From NCBI GenBank assembly GCA_039565995.1, contig CP154795.1, positions 1,364,001 to 1,428,000 of the forward strand: a DNA stretch of 64,000 bases, written 5' to 3'. Shown one piece after another: positions 22,693 to 31,652 of the stretch (positions within the stretch are counted from its first letter, which is position 1; every line of letters starts with the position of its first letter). The translations under genes were made by a program, and so were the position numbers. The notes under the pieces were generated by a model. It worked only from the letters and a program-made list of their open reading frames with translations. It did no database searches and was not told the origin of the DNA. Source of the DNA: Propionibacteriaceae bacterium ZF39 (GTDB lineage: Bacteria; Actinomycetota; Actinomycetes; Propionibacteriales; Propionibacteriaceae).

Positions 22693-23898
22693 CTAGGACT
22701 CCGCCACCTCATCGGCGTCAAACATCCGGACCGCTCCCGGTCGTCGTGGCAGCCACTTGAGGAACCACGCCGCTCCCAGCCAGCACGTCACACCGACCGC
22801 GATCGAGGCCAGCCCGAGCGGTGCGATGGCGACGATCGCACTCACCAGCAGGGGACCGCCGGCATGGCCGAGGTCGGTCAGCAGGCGCCAGGCGCCGAGG
22901 AATTGGGCCCGCGCATTGGTGGGTGCTGAGTCCGAGCCCAGCGTCATGACGATGCCGGCCGAGAACCCGTTGGCCACGCCCAGCAGCACCGCCACCAGGG
23001 CGACTGTGAAGACCCCCTTCGTGAGGGGGAGGAGCGAGAACCCGATGCCCAGCACCACCAGCGTCGGCACCGCCGAATAGAACCGCCCGAACCGGTCCAT
23101 GATCCAGCCCGACGGATAGAACATGCTCATATCCGCCAGCGCCGCCAGCGCGAAGATGATGCTGGTCGCCTGGGCCGAGATGCCGATGGCCTCGGCCCAC
23201 AGCGGCAGCACACTGAGCCGCGCCGCGCGGCCGAGCTGGATCGTCATGGCGCCGGCTCCCAGCGTCAGCAGGGCCCGGCGGCGGATGCGGACCACCGCAC
23301 CCAGCCGTGGCCCGCGTACGCCCTTCGGTCGCGCGTTCTCCACATCGGGCAGGACCAGTGTCAGCACCCCGGCGAGCAGGCTGAAGATCGCCGCGGTGGC
23401 GTACGCCGCCGACAGGTTGAACAGGCCGATCACCAGCGCGCCCGCGAGTGGGCCGATGAACGAGCCGATGCGGTGCGTCCCACCCAGGACCGACAGGGCA
23501 CGGGCGCGCTGATGGGCGGGCACGACTTCGGTGAGGTACGCCTGCCGCGCGAGTTGGAAAACAGCAGCCGCCATGCCGGCGATGAAAACCCCGACCGCGA
23601 GCTGCCAGACCTCGTCGGCCCGCCAACAGAGTGCAAGAGCGAGGGTTTCGACGATCGCAGCACCGATGAGGGCTCGCTTCTCTCCGATCCGAGCCGCCAG
23701 CATGCCCGCAGGCAGGTCTCCGATCAGCTGGCCCAGGCCCATCAGGCCCACCAGGAAAGCAGCGATCTCCAGGCTGGCGCCCATCTCGCGGGCGGACAGC
23801 GCCACCAGGGGCATGATCGCGCCGTGACCGGTGGAGACCAGGAGCGTCGGGCCATAGGCAGCAAGGGCGATCCGACGCCAGTCCAGAGATGCGGTCAC
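22693..23898 (-). CDS. MFS transporter
   Basis: The 401-residue protein has twelve predicted helices. Motif A reads [18 protein letters not shown] and [16 protein letters not shown] marks helix 5. Related actinobacterial MFS proteins are drug or sugar exporters; the substrate is not evident. Its stop is 11 bp before the orn start on the same strand, so the two may share a transcript. The N-terminus ([20 protein letters not shown]) places helix 1 about 10 residues in, supporting this start. Confidence 0.86.
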   Translation of the reverse strand: MTASLDWRRIALAAYGPTLLVSTGHGAIMPLVALSAREMGASLEIAAFLVGLMGLGQLIGDLPAGMLAARIGEKRALIGAAIVETLALALCWRADEVWQLAVGVFIAGMAAAVFQLARQAYLTEVVPAHQRARALSVLGGTHRIGSFIGPLAGALVIGLFNLSAAYATAAIFSLLAGVLTLVLPDVENARPKGVRGPRLGAVVRIRRRALLTLGAGAMTIQLGRAARLSVLPLWAEAIGISAQATSIIFALAALADMSMFYPSGWIMDRFGRFYSAVPTLVVLGIGFSLLPLTKGVFTVALVAVLLGVANGFSAGIVMTLGSDSAPTNARAQFLGAWRLLTDLGHAGGPLLVSAIVAIAPLGLASIAVGVTCWLGAAWFLKWLPRRPGAVRMFDADEVAES

Positions 23899-23976
23899 CC
23901 TGGCACGTTAGTCGCCACTCGAACGATCGACCCGATTTCGTGTCACCCAGAGGAACTCTGTCCTCATGGGGCTGGG

Positions 23977-24049
23977 CGCCCCCGGTAGGAATCGAACCTA
24001 CGACCGTCAGATTAGAAGGCTGCTGCTCTATCCGCTGAGCTACGGGGGC
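23977..24049 (-). tRNA. tRNA-Arg(TCT)
   Basis: The cloverleaf is on the minus strand: acceptor GCCCCCG/CGGGGGC, D-arm AGCTCAGCGGATAGAGC, anticodon stem CAGCC around CTTCTAA with anticodon TCT, and T-arm TAGGTTCGATTCCTA. It reads AGA codons, which are rare in such a GC-rich genome. Confidence 0.96.
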
Positions 24050-24172
24050 TCGCGCCGCCGCCTGGTGAAGCGACGCAAGGTGAGTGTAGCGATCCGGCGA
24101 TGACGGCCCCACCGGAAATCACCGGCGAACGACGGCTCGGGTGGGGCCACCGGCGCAGGTACTCTGGGCGCC

Positions 24173-25660
24173 GTGCATGTGGCCGCCAGCAACGAACCCG
24201 ATCTGCGGGACCGCCGTCTGCGCTCGGCTCTGCGGCGCAACAATCTGCCGCTCGCGCGTGGTGAGGACCTGTCGCCCCCGATGCGCATGCTCACGTCCCC
24301 CTGGTTCTGGGCGCTGCTGCTGATGATCGCGCTGCAGTTCTATTGCCTGCGGGCCGCCTACTTCGATGTCGTGCCCGACCGACAGGTGCCGGGCGGCATG
24401 TTGATCGGGATGGGAACCGAGGCGCTCAAACCGGCGGCGACCTTTGCGGCGTACACGGTGATTCCGCTCAGTCTCCTGATCCTCTGGGCCGACCGGTTCC
24501 GGCCCCACAACTTCCTCGTCTGGCTGGTCACCTTCGGTTGGGGCGGCACGGTCGCGGTGTTCGTCTCGCTGCGGATCAACACCTGGGCAGCGACCCTGAT
24601 GAGCGTGGTCGGCGACGGCAATCCGGCAGCAGCGGCGCGACCGGCCGTCTATATCGCCCCGTTCGTCGAGGAGGCCGCCAAGGGCTCGGTGCTGTTCCTC
24701 ATCGCCCTGTTCCTGCGGTATCGCTGGGTGAGCAAGCTGTCGGGCATCGTCCTCGCTGGCCTGTCGGCCGCAGCCTTCGCCTTCGTGGAGAACATTTTCT
24801 ATTACGGCCAGGCCTATCGAGCCGCTGCCCGCACGACCGGAGCAGCGGATCCGGAGGAGGTGCTGGCCAGCTATTTCGTGCAGCGTGGCGTGCTGACCTT
24901 TTTCGCCCATCCACTGTTCACGATTCTGATCGGCATCGGCCTGGCGATCTCGTTGCGGTCGAAATCGAAAGTTGTGCGCATCATGGCGCCCCTGGTCGGC
25001 TTCCTGGGCGCGGCACTCCTCCACATGTTGTTCAACGGCACCGTGTCGATGGGCTTCCCGCCACAGGTGCTGCTGATCCTGCTCCTGGCCGTGGCCTATC
25101 CGATGGTCATTGCGCTCGTCGTCTTCATCGTCAAGCAGCTCTTCGCCGAACGGACCCTGATCCGCTCGAGGCTGACCGATTATGCGCGCATGGGCTGGCT
25201 GCCCGAGTCGGATGCCCACTGGGTTTCCCGTCTCACGACCCGCGTACGCGTCCTGTGGCAGGCCCTGTGGGAGGGACGCCCCATCTCCACCTGGCGCATG
25301 CAGCGAACTCTGACCGAGCTGGCGTACCTCCGCGATGCCATGGCTCGCGGGCTCGTCGACGACGCCGGACTCGTCCGTGAGAAGCAACTGCTTCTGCGGG
25401 CCCGCCGACTCCGGGAACGCGCCATCGTCGAGCCGCGGCCAAAGACGAGTTACCCCTGGCAGCGGCTCCGCGCACGGAAGACCGAAACCTGGGCGCCACC
25501 GGCGTACCCGGGCCCGGCCGGGCTCGCCGGGTCCTATCCGGCGCTACCGGTGGGACAACCGTCCCAAGCCGGGTACTCCGCACCGCAGGGTGTGCCGCTA
25601 GGATCCGGTGCTACGACGTACTCCCCGGTAGACCCACGCTGGAAGCCGCCCAGCCCCTAG
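24173..25660 (+). CDS. PrsW-family intramembrane metalloprotease
   Basis: The frame codes 495 residues from GTG 24173. About eight membrane helices span residues 40-325. PrsW signatures are present: EEAAKG after helix 4, FAFVENIFYYG, and the later His-containing helices FFAHPLFTILIG and LLHMLFNG. The Glu and His residues form the presumed metal site, which in Bacillus subtilis cleaves an anti-sigma factor. The C-terminal 170 residues are cytosolic, ending in a Pro/Tyr-rich tail (PAYPGPAGLAGSYPAL). It is followed 10 bp later by the dynamin-like pair, an arrangement that suggests a membrane-maintenance operon. Confidence 0.85.
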   Translation: MHVAASNEPDLRDRRLRSALRRNNLPLARGEDLSPPMRMLTSPWFWALLLMIALQFYCLRAAYFDVVPDRQVPGGMLIGMGTEALKPAATFAAYTVIPLSLLILWADRFRPHNFLVWLVTFGWGGTVAVFVSLRINTWAATLMSVVGDGNPAAAARPAVYIAPFVEEAAKGSVLFLIALFLRYRWVSKLSGIVLAGLSAAAFAFVENIFYYGQAYRAAARTTGAADPEEVLASYFVQRGVLTFFAHPLFTILIGIGLAISLRSKSKVVRIMAPLVGFLGAALLHMLFNGTVSMGFPPQVLLILLLAVAYPMVIALVVFIVKQLFAERTLIRSRLTDYARMGWLPESDAHWVSRLTTRVRVLWQALWEGRPISTWRMQRTLTELAYLRDAMARGLVDDAGLVREKQLLLRARRLRERAIVEPRPKTSYPWQRLRARKTETWAPPAYPGPAGLAGSYPALPVGQPSQAGYSAPQGVPLGSGATTYSPVDPRWKPPSP

Positions 25661-25670
25661 AGGAGGCCCG

Positions 25671-27617
25671 ATGGCCAGCAGCCGCCTGCAGGAAGCGCTC
25701 ACCGAGTTGCGACAGGCGGTCGCCTCGGCCCAGCTGCCACTCCAGCTTCCGGGCACCGATGAGCAGGCTCGCGCCGTTCGCGAGATGACGGCTCAGCTCG
25801 ACGACTACATCCTGCCCAGACTGGCCACCATCGACGCTCCACTCCTTGCGGTCGTCGGCGGCTCGACCGGTGCGGGCAAGTCGACTCTGGTCAACTCCCT
25901 GGTCGGCCGGGTCGTCACGAGGCCCGGGGTGATCCGGCCCACGACCAAGGCACCCGTGCTCGTCCATCACAGCCGCGATCGGCACTGGTTCGACAACGAG
26001 CGCATCCTGCCCGGGCTCTCCCGCACGACCGGTCAGTCCAACGATCAGCGTGAGTTGCAGCTCGTGACCGAGGACACGATCCCGCCCGGGCTGGCGATCC
26101 TGGACGCACCCGACGTCGACTCCGTCGTGGAGGAGAACCGTCGACTTGCGGCCCAGCTGCTCGCCGCCGCCGACCTGTGGCTGTTCGTCACGTCCGCGGC
26201 TCGGTACGCCGACGCCGTGCCGTGGGAGTTCCTGCTGCATGCCGCGGAGCGCAGCGCCGCCGTCGCCGTGGTGCTCGATCGCGTACCTCCGGCCGCCATG
26301 GGCGATATCCCCGCCCACCTCGGCCAGATGATGACCGAGCGCGGTCTCGGCAACTCGCCCCTGTTCGCCGTGCCGGAGACCACGGTCGACGAGGAAGGAC
26401 TGCTGCCCGACTCCGCCGTATCGCCGATCCGCACCTGGCTCGCCACCCTCGCCGCCGATGCTGCGACCCGCCAACAGGTCGTGCACCAGACGCTCGACGG
26501 GGCGATCGGGGCGCTCACCGCGCGTACGCCTGCGCTCACCGCAGCCCTCGACGACCAGCACGGAATCCTGGCGCAGCTGCGCGAGGACGCCGACAAGTCG
26601 TACGCCGAGGCCGTGCGCGCCGTGAACGTGCAGACCGCCGACGGCACCCTGCTGCGCGGCGAGGTGCTCACCCGCTGGCACGACTTCGTCGGCACAGGCG
26701 AGATCTTCCGCGTCCTCGACCAGAAGATCGGCTGGCTGCGCGACCGGGTGCTGAATTTCTTCCGGGGTACGCCGGCCGGCGCCGAGAAGGTCACCGTCGC
26801 CGTGGAGTCGGGTCTCGAGGCACTGCTCCGCGAGGAGGGGGAGGCAGCCGCCGAGCGTGCCGAAGCGGCCTGGCGCGGCAACCCGGCCGGGCGGGCATTG
26901 CTCGATCAGGTCAAGGGTGACCTGTCGCGCTCCTCGCGGGACTATGCGTCGGATGCCGCCCGGACCATCCGCGACTGGCAGAGCGCCGTCCTCGACATCG
27001 TGGCCGACGAAGGCATGGAGAAGCGGTCCCAGGCACGCTTCCTCGCGTTCGGCGTCAACACGATCGGCGTGGCGCTCATGATCGTCGTGTTCGCGTACAC
27101 AGGCGGCCTCACCGGTGCCGAGGTCGGCGTCGCCGGCGGCACTGCGGCCCTGGCTCAGCGCGTGCTGGAGGCGGTGTTCGGTGACGATGCCGTACGCCGG
27201 CTGGCCAAGAAAGCGAAGGCCGACCTCGACGGACGGGTGGAGGGCCTGATGGCAGCGGAACTGCGGCGCTTCCACGAAATCCTCGACGCCATCGAGGTCG
27301 ACCCCGACCGCGCCGAAGCGATCCGGAAGGCCACCGCTGCCGTCGAGGCGGCACGCTCCGGAGACGGACTGCCGACGCCCGAGGGCGGCGTCGCGGCCGA
27401 GTTGGCTCCGGAGGACCTGCCGGAGCGCCAGCGCGTCGAGCTGCGGATCGCCGAGGAGCGGGCGGCGGCCGAGCGGGACGGGCTTCCGCATCGAGCCGCG
27501 CCGGCCGAGCTCGGAACGGGCGAGCAGGTCGGGGCTCCCTATGGTCTCGAGGCTGCGCCGGGTGATGTGGTGGATGCCGAGATTGTCGAACCGGTGCGAC
27601 GTGAGGAGGACCGCTGA
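25671..27617 (+). CDS. Dynamin-like GTPase, first of a pair
   Basis: The protein has 648 residues. G1 is GGSTGAGKST near residue 63, G2/switch I includes RPTTKAPVL, and G3 is LDAPDVDSV. The canonical G4 NKxD is not obvious; VVLDRVPP takes its place. The stalk-like helical region carries one or two hydrophobic helices (GVNTIGVALMIVVFAYTGG, near 463). The last 100 residues are acidic and disordered. Bacterial dynamins tubulate or stabilise membranes; in Streptomyces paired DynA and DynB act at sporulation septa. Its stop overlaps the ATG of the partner by one base, so the two products are probably made together. Confidence 0.83.
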   Translation: MASSRLQEALTELRQAVASAQLPLQLPGTDEQARAVREMTAQLDDYILPRLATIDAPLLAVVGGSTGAGKSTLVNSLVGRVVTRPGVIRPTTKAPVLVHHSRDRHWFDNERILPGLSRTTGQSNDQRELQLVTEDTIPPGLAILDAPDVDSVVEENRRLAAQLLAAADLWLFVTSAARYADAVPWEFLLHAAERSAAVAVVLDRVPPAAMGDIPAHLGQMMTERGLGNSPLFAVPETTVDEEGLLPDSAVSPIRTWLATLAADAATRQQVVHQTLDGAIGALTARTPALTAALDDQHGILAQLREDADKSYAEAVRAVNVQTADGTLLRGEVLTRWHDFVGTGEIFRVLDQKIGWLRDRVLNFFRGTPAGAEKVTVAVESGLEALLREEGEAAAERAEAAWRGNPAGRALLDQVKGDLSRSSRDYASDAARTIRDWQSAVLDIVADEGMEKRSQARFLAFGVNTIGVALMIVVFAYTGGLTGAEVGVAGGTAALAQRVLEAVFGDDAVRRLAKKAKADLDGRVEGLMAAELRRFHEILDAIEVDPDRAEAIRKATAAVEAARSGDGLPTPEGGVAAELAPEDLPERQRVELRIAEERAAAERDGLPHRAAPAELGTGEQVGAPYGLEAAPGDVVDAEIVEPVRREEDR

Positions 27618-29245
27618 TGGCGCGCGACAAGGCGGGTCGTGACCTCGGTGCCCGGTTGCGGGCCCTGCGGCAGGCCGCCGAAAATGCCCGCGGACGCGTC
27701 GATGACGATCTCGTCGACGATGCGCTGGCCGTGGTCGATCGGGCCGGCCGCCGACTCGAAGTGTCCGGTGATGCCACGGTGGTCGCGCTGGGCGGGGCAA
27801 CCGGGTCCGGGAAGTCCTCGACGTTCAACGCGCTGTCCGGCACCGATCTGGCGGTCTCGGGCGTACGCCGGCCCACAACGAAACGCACCCTCGCGCTGAG
27901 CTTCGGGGCCGACGCCGCGGAGGACCTGCTCGACTGGCTCGAGATTCCCAATCGGCATCAGGCACCGGCGGGCAAGACGTCGGAAGCGATGAGCGGGTTG
28001 GTGCTGCTTGATCTGCCCGACCACGACTCCACCGAGGTGAGCCACCGGCAGGAGGTCGACCGGCTCGTCGAGCTGGTGGACATGCTGATCTGGGTGGTGG
28101 ACCCGCAGAAGTACGCCGATGCGGCCCTCCATGACGGCTATCTCAAGCCTTTGGCGCGCTATGCGCCCGTCATGATGGTGGTCCTCAACCAGATCGACCG
28201 GCTGACTCCGGCGGAGCGAGACCGGTGCTTGACTGATCTGCGGCGGCTGTTGGACTCCGAGGGTCTCGAACAGGTCGAGATTGCCGCGATCAGTGCGACG
28301 ACGGGGGAGGGCGTCGAGCAGCTGCGCACCCGTCTCCGCAAGCGGGTGGCGGCGAAGAAGACCGCCGCCCAGCGGCTGGTCACGGATGTCGATCGCGTGG
28401 CGGAGAGGCTCGCTGCGGCGACCGGGTCCGCGCCGTCGGAGCAGGTGTCGAAGGAGACCGCGCAGCGGCTCAACAGGGCGCTCGCATTGGCTGCGGGCGT
28501 ACCCGTGGTGTCGGAGGCCGTCGGCAAAGCCTGGCGCCACCGCGGCGGCATCGCCACCGGCTGGCCCGCACTGGCCTGGATCGCGAGGTTCCGCCCGGAT
28601 CCACTGCGCCGACTGCATCTCGATCGCTGGGGTTTGGGCGGCAAGAAGAAGGAGATCGATCCCGCGCGCGTGTCCCGGACCTCGTTGCCGGCGACCACAT
28701 CGGTGCAGCAGGCGCGGGTGGATTCGGCGATCCGCGACCTCGCCGATGAGGCGGCCCAGGGCCTGCCGCGGGGCTGGGCGCAGGCCGTACGCGATGCGTC
28801 CCGGACCCACCAGGCCGTGCTGCCCGATCAGCTGGATCGCGCGATCGCCACGACTGATCTCGGACTGGATCGCGACCATGGCTGGTGGACGTTCGTCAAG
28901 GTGCTCCAGTGGCTGCTGATCGCTGTGGTCGTGGCCGGGTTGGGCTGGTTGGCGGTGGCGTTCGTGATGCTCTATCTGCAGCTTCCGCCGCTGCCCGAAA
29001 TCCGCTGGTGGGGTCTGCCGGCCCCGACCGTGTTGTTGGTCGGCGGGGTGCTGGCCGGACTCCTCGTGGCCCTGATCTCCCGGATCGGGGTGGAGGTCGG
29101 GGCGCGGCGGGCCGAACGCCGGGCGAGGGGCGCGTTGGTGTCTGCCATCGCCGGCGTGACCCGCGAGCGGGTGGTCGAGCCCGTCAACGAGGAACTCGAT
29201 CGCTATGACTTCGTTCGGACCCAACTGGCCCGGGCCCTGGGCTGA
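27617..29245 (+). CDS. Dynamin-like GTPase, second of a pair
   Basis: The product has 542 residues. The GTPase is complete: G1 GGATGSGKSS near 58, G2 RRPTTKRT, G3 LDLPDHDST and G4 LNQIDRL, so this partner has a standard guanine-specificity motif while the first does not. Two membrane helices lie near residues 432-455 and 470-490 (LQWLLIAVVVAGLGWLAVAF is the first). The C-terminus is helical. It resembles YfjP-type GTPases and Streptomyces DynB. The TGATG junction with the upstream gene implies coupled translation and a hetero-oligomer. Confidence 0.85.
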   Translation: MARDKAGRDLGARLRALRQAAENARGRVDDDLVDDALAVVDRAGRRLEVSGDATVVALGGATGSGKSSTFNALSGTDLAVSGVRRPTTKRTLALSFGADAAEDLLDWLEIPNRHQAPAGKTSEAMSGLVLLDLPDHDSTEVSHRQEVDRLVELVDMLIWVVDPQKYADAALHDGYLKPLARYAPVMMVVLNQIDRLTPAERDRCLTDLRRLLDSEGLEQVEIAAISATTGEGVEQLRTRLRKRVAAKKTAAQRLVTDVDRVAERLAAATGSAPSEQVSKETAQRLNRALALAAGVPVVSEAVGKAWRHRGGIATGWPALAWIARFRPDPLRRLHLDRWGLGGKKKEIDPARVSRTSLPATTSVQQARVDSAIRDLADEAAQGLPRGWAQAVRDASRTHQAVLPDQLDRAIATTDLGLDRDHGWWTFVKVLQWLLIAVVVAGLGWLAVAFVMLYLQLPPLPEIRWWGLPAPTVLLVGGVLAGLLVALISRIGVEVGARRAERRARGALVSAIAGVTRERVVEPVNEELDRYDFVRTQLARALG

Positions 29246-29390
29246 GTTCATGGGAGGCCTGTCGGGCTGAGTTGTCCACAGCCCGGGAGCGACCCGGAGC
29301 GCTGTCCACAGGCCAGGGACGGGTGTGAACGATCCGGCTTCTGCCTGCGCACTGTGGTGGCACGTGCCATCGACTGCAAAGGACAGGACC

Positions 29391-29882
29391 ATGGATTCAA
29401 TCGTCAGCGTGAACGGACGTCTCGGAACCAACGTCGACTACCGGGCCGGTGAGGACCGCAAGCCCTATGCGAGTTTTCGACTCGCCTACAGCCCACGGCT
29501 GCGCAGGGCGGACGGAAGCTGGGAGGACGGGCCCACCAACTGGGTCACGGTGAAATGCTGGAACATGCTCGCCACCAACGCTGACATGAGCCTCAGCAAA
29601 GGCCAGCCGGTCGTGGTGGTCGGCAAGCTTCGGGTGAAGGACTACGCGAACGAGAACGGGGTCGTGCGTTACGACACGATCATCGAGGCCCAGAGCATCG
29701 GCCACGACCTGAACCTGGGCGTCAGCCGCTATGTCAGGCTCGAGCGCGAGCGCGTCGAGTCCGATCCGGCCGCCATGGACGCCCCGAAGCCGGAGGAGGG
29801 ATCGGCGTATGACGAGGACGGTCCCGCCGACGACTACACGATGGAGCACGTGATGGAGGGGTACGCCGAGCCGGTGGGGTGA
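29391..29882 (+). CDS. ssb: Single-stranded DNA-binding protein paralogue
   Basis: The product has 163 residues from ATG 29391 (MDSIVSVNGRLGTNVDY), with AAGGACAGG upstream. One OB fold spans residues 1-110, with the typical WVTVKCWNMLATNADMSLSKG and VVVVGKLRVKDYAN strands. The acidic tail (DAPKPEEGSAYDEDGPADDY) lacks the terminal DDDIPF used by the main SSB to recruit partners, and ends EGYAEPVG instead. It is therefore probably the second actinobacterial SSB, used in special situations such as chromosome segregation or competence. It follows the dynamin pair by 145 bp. Confidence 0.88.
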   Translation: MDSIVSVNGRLGTNVDYRAGEDRKPYASFRLAYSPRLRRADGSWEDGPTNWVTVKCWNMLATNADMSLSKGQPVVVVGKLRVKDYANENGVVRYDTIIEAQSIGHDLNLGVSRYVRLERERVESDPAAMDAPKPEEGSAYDEDGPADDYTMEHVMEGYAEPVG

Positions 29883-29922
29883 CATTCGGCGCGGGCCGGG
29901 GCGCTGGGGCGTACGCGGGGCG

Positions 29923-30921
29923 TCAGGGGGTCTTCCCCGAATCGCCGGGCGGTGCCTTGGTCAGCCCTGCCTCGCGCAGGATGTCGACGATGGTGTCTGC
30001 GACAACTTCGCGACACGTACGCCCGTCGGGCGTGCGTGACCGGGAGAGATACGAGCCGCGCCCGAGATGGCCCATGGCCCCGACGGTGCGGATCGTGATG
30101 CGGCCGTCGTCGACTGCGCGAGCCCAGAAGGTGTTGGAGCGGCCCGGCCATCGGCCCGGGAAGAGAGCGCCGATGCCCTGCACCCAGTCGCGGGTGCCCT
30201 TGATGTGCCAGACGTGGGTGATGCGATCGAGTCCGGGGTCGGAGGTGATCACGCCACCGAGTGACAAGAGATAGACGGGCATGCCCGCCCCGGTCAGATA
30301 CCAGGCGGCGCTCAACGCGATCTGGGCTCCGCCACTCCAGCCGAACAGGACGACGGGCCGGCCGCATCCGGGGCGATAGCCCGAAGCCTGCAGCCGATCC
30401 CAGATCACGCCGGCGACCCCGAGCGAATACATCGGGCCGTAGCGGTCGTCGGCCGAGACCGCGAACTGGAGGACATTGCGCAGATAGACGAGAAACTGGA
30501 GCACGCTGGTGAATCGGCCCCGACCCCATCGCTCGATGAGTCGCCACCACCAGGAGGACCACCGACCGGACAGCAGGGGCAGGTTGGAGGGCGAATAGGG
30601 ATAGACATCGCTGATCAGCAGGGTGTCCGGCATCCGGGTGCGGAGATCGTCCAGCAGAGGGCCCTCGCCTTCGGGACTGACCTCGTGGTCGACGGCTCCC
30701 ACGCCGGAGAGATAGACCACATAGCAGCTGCGGTCGTCGAGCTGCGGCAGCGTCGCCGAGCGGGCCACCTCGATCGATCTCCGGATGTCACGCAACGCCG
30801 CCGCCGTCTCGCGGGATTCGCGCGCACCCTGGGTCGCCCACCAGCGCAGGGCCTCGAAAGGAGCGAACAACAGGGCCAGAACCAGCGCGACGCCCAGTGT
30901 CATGAGGAGGGGAGTGATCAC
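29923..30921 (-). CDS. Membrane-anchored alpha/beta-hydrolase-like protein
   Basis: The product has 332 residues from GTG 30921, overlapping the upstream gene by 4 nt (GTGA); the open frame above that is a shadow. An N-terminal helix (TPLLMTLGVALVLALLFAPF) anchors it. The nucleophile elbow GWSGGAQIALSAAWYL near residue 185 fits the G-x-S-x-G of alpha/beta hydrolases; later residues DPGLDRITHVWHIKGTRDW and TVGAMGHLGRG could give the acid and His. The substrate is unknown. It probably works with the membrane protein encoded just before it. Confidence 0.72.
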   Translation of the reverse strand: MITPLLMTLGVALVLALLFAPFEALRWWATQGARESRETAAALRDIRRSIEVARSATLPQLDDRSCYVVYLSGVGAVDHEVSPEGEGPLLDDLRTRMPDTLLISDVYPYSPSNLPLLSGRWSSWWWRLIERWGRGRFTSVLQFLVYLRNVLQFAVSADDRYGPMYSLGVAGVIWDRLQASGYRPGCGRPVVLFGWSGGAQIALSAAWYLTGAGMPVYLLSLGGVITSDPGLDRITHVWHIKGTRDWVQGIGALFPGRWPGRSNTFWARAVDDGRITIRTVGAMGHLGRGSYLSRSRTPDGRTCREVVADTIVDILREAGLTKAPPGDSGKTP

Positions 30922-31577
30922 GGGCGGTCCTTCTCGGCCGACGTCACCATCTCGAGGAGGAACGTGGTGTCCAGGTGCAGGGGTCGGCCCGTGACGCGCC
31001 GCCAGATCCGGTCCCGGGTTGAGGCAAGGAGGGGGCCGAGCAGGTTGCCGACCAGGAGAGTGCCGAGCCAGGCGACCAGGACCAGTCCGGCCGCCGCCCA
31101 GAACCCGACCTGGAAGGTGGCCGCCACGATGGCCCACAGGACCAGGAGGCTCCAGACGGACAACAGCCGGTTGATCGCCGGGCCGAGCAGAGGGATGGCG
31201 GTCAGGAACCCGAACACCAGGGGTGCGGACGAGAGCACGACGACCTTGGTGATCTCGAGGGCGGTCCAGGGCTCGGGGAAGATGAGTTGGCCGAGCCCCC
31301 AGAGCAGCAGCCCCTCGACCGCATGGGTGGCCAGGATCCCGATCGTGGCGAACAACAGGCTGATCACGAGGGCCCATCGGCGGATCCGGTTGGCCAGGAG
31401 GACGACGCTCTGGCCGACCAGAGTGGCTGCGGCTGCCCCGACCGCGATCAGAATAAGCGGAACCCAGGAGGTTTCGGGCGCGAGGACGATCGTCACGTCC
31501 GGGCTGAAACGAAGGGCGTTCCATCCGAGGAACCAGCTCATGGCGAACTGGTCGGCGAGGAAGCGCACGACGTCCAC
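30918..31577 (-). CDS. Multi-pass membrane protein, unknown
   Basis: The product has 219 residues from GTG 31577, with about five hydrophobic helices (for example WVPLILIAVGAAAATLVG and WAIVAATFQVGFWAAAGLVL) and a short polar C-terminus. I recognise no family. It overlaps the hydrolase-like gene and is divergent from the beta-lactamase-fold gene 75 bp away, so the three may form one functional locus at the membrane. Confidence 0.7.
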   Translation of the reverse strand: MDVVRFLADQFAMSWFLGWNALRFSPDVTIVLAPETSWVPLILIAVGAAAATLVGQSVVLLANRIRRWALVISLLFATIGILATHAVEGLLLWGLGQLIFPEPWTALEITKVVVLSSAPLVFGFLTAIPLLGPAINRLLSVWSLLVLWAIVAATFQVGFWAAAGLVLVAWLGTLLVGNLLGPLLASTRDRIWRRVTGRPLHLDTTFLLEMVTSAEKDRP

Positions 31578-31652
31578 AGCGGTCCTGTCGTTCGGGGAAT
31601 CGACACCGACACCCTAGAGTCTCAGGCGATCGAGAGCGGGAAGGCCCACGTG

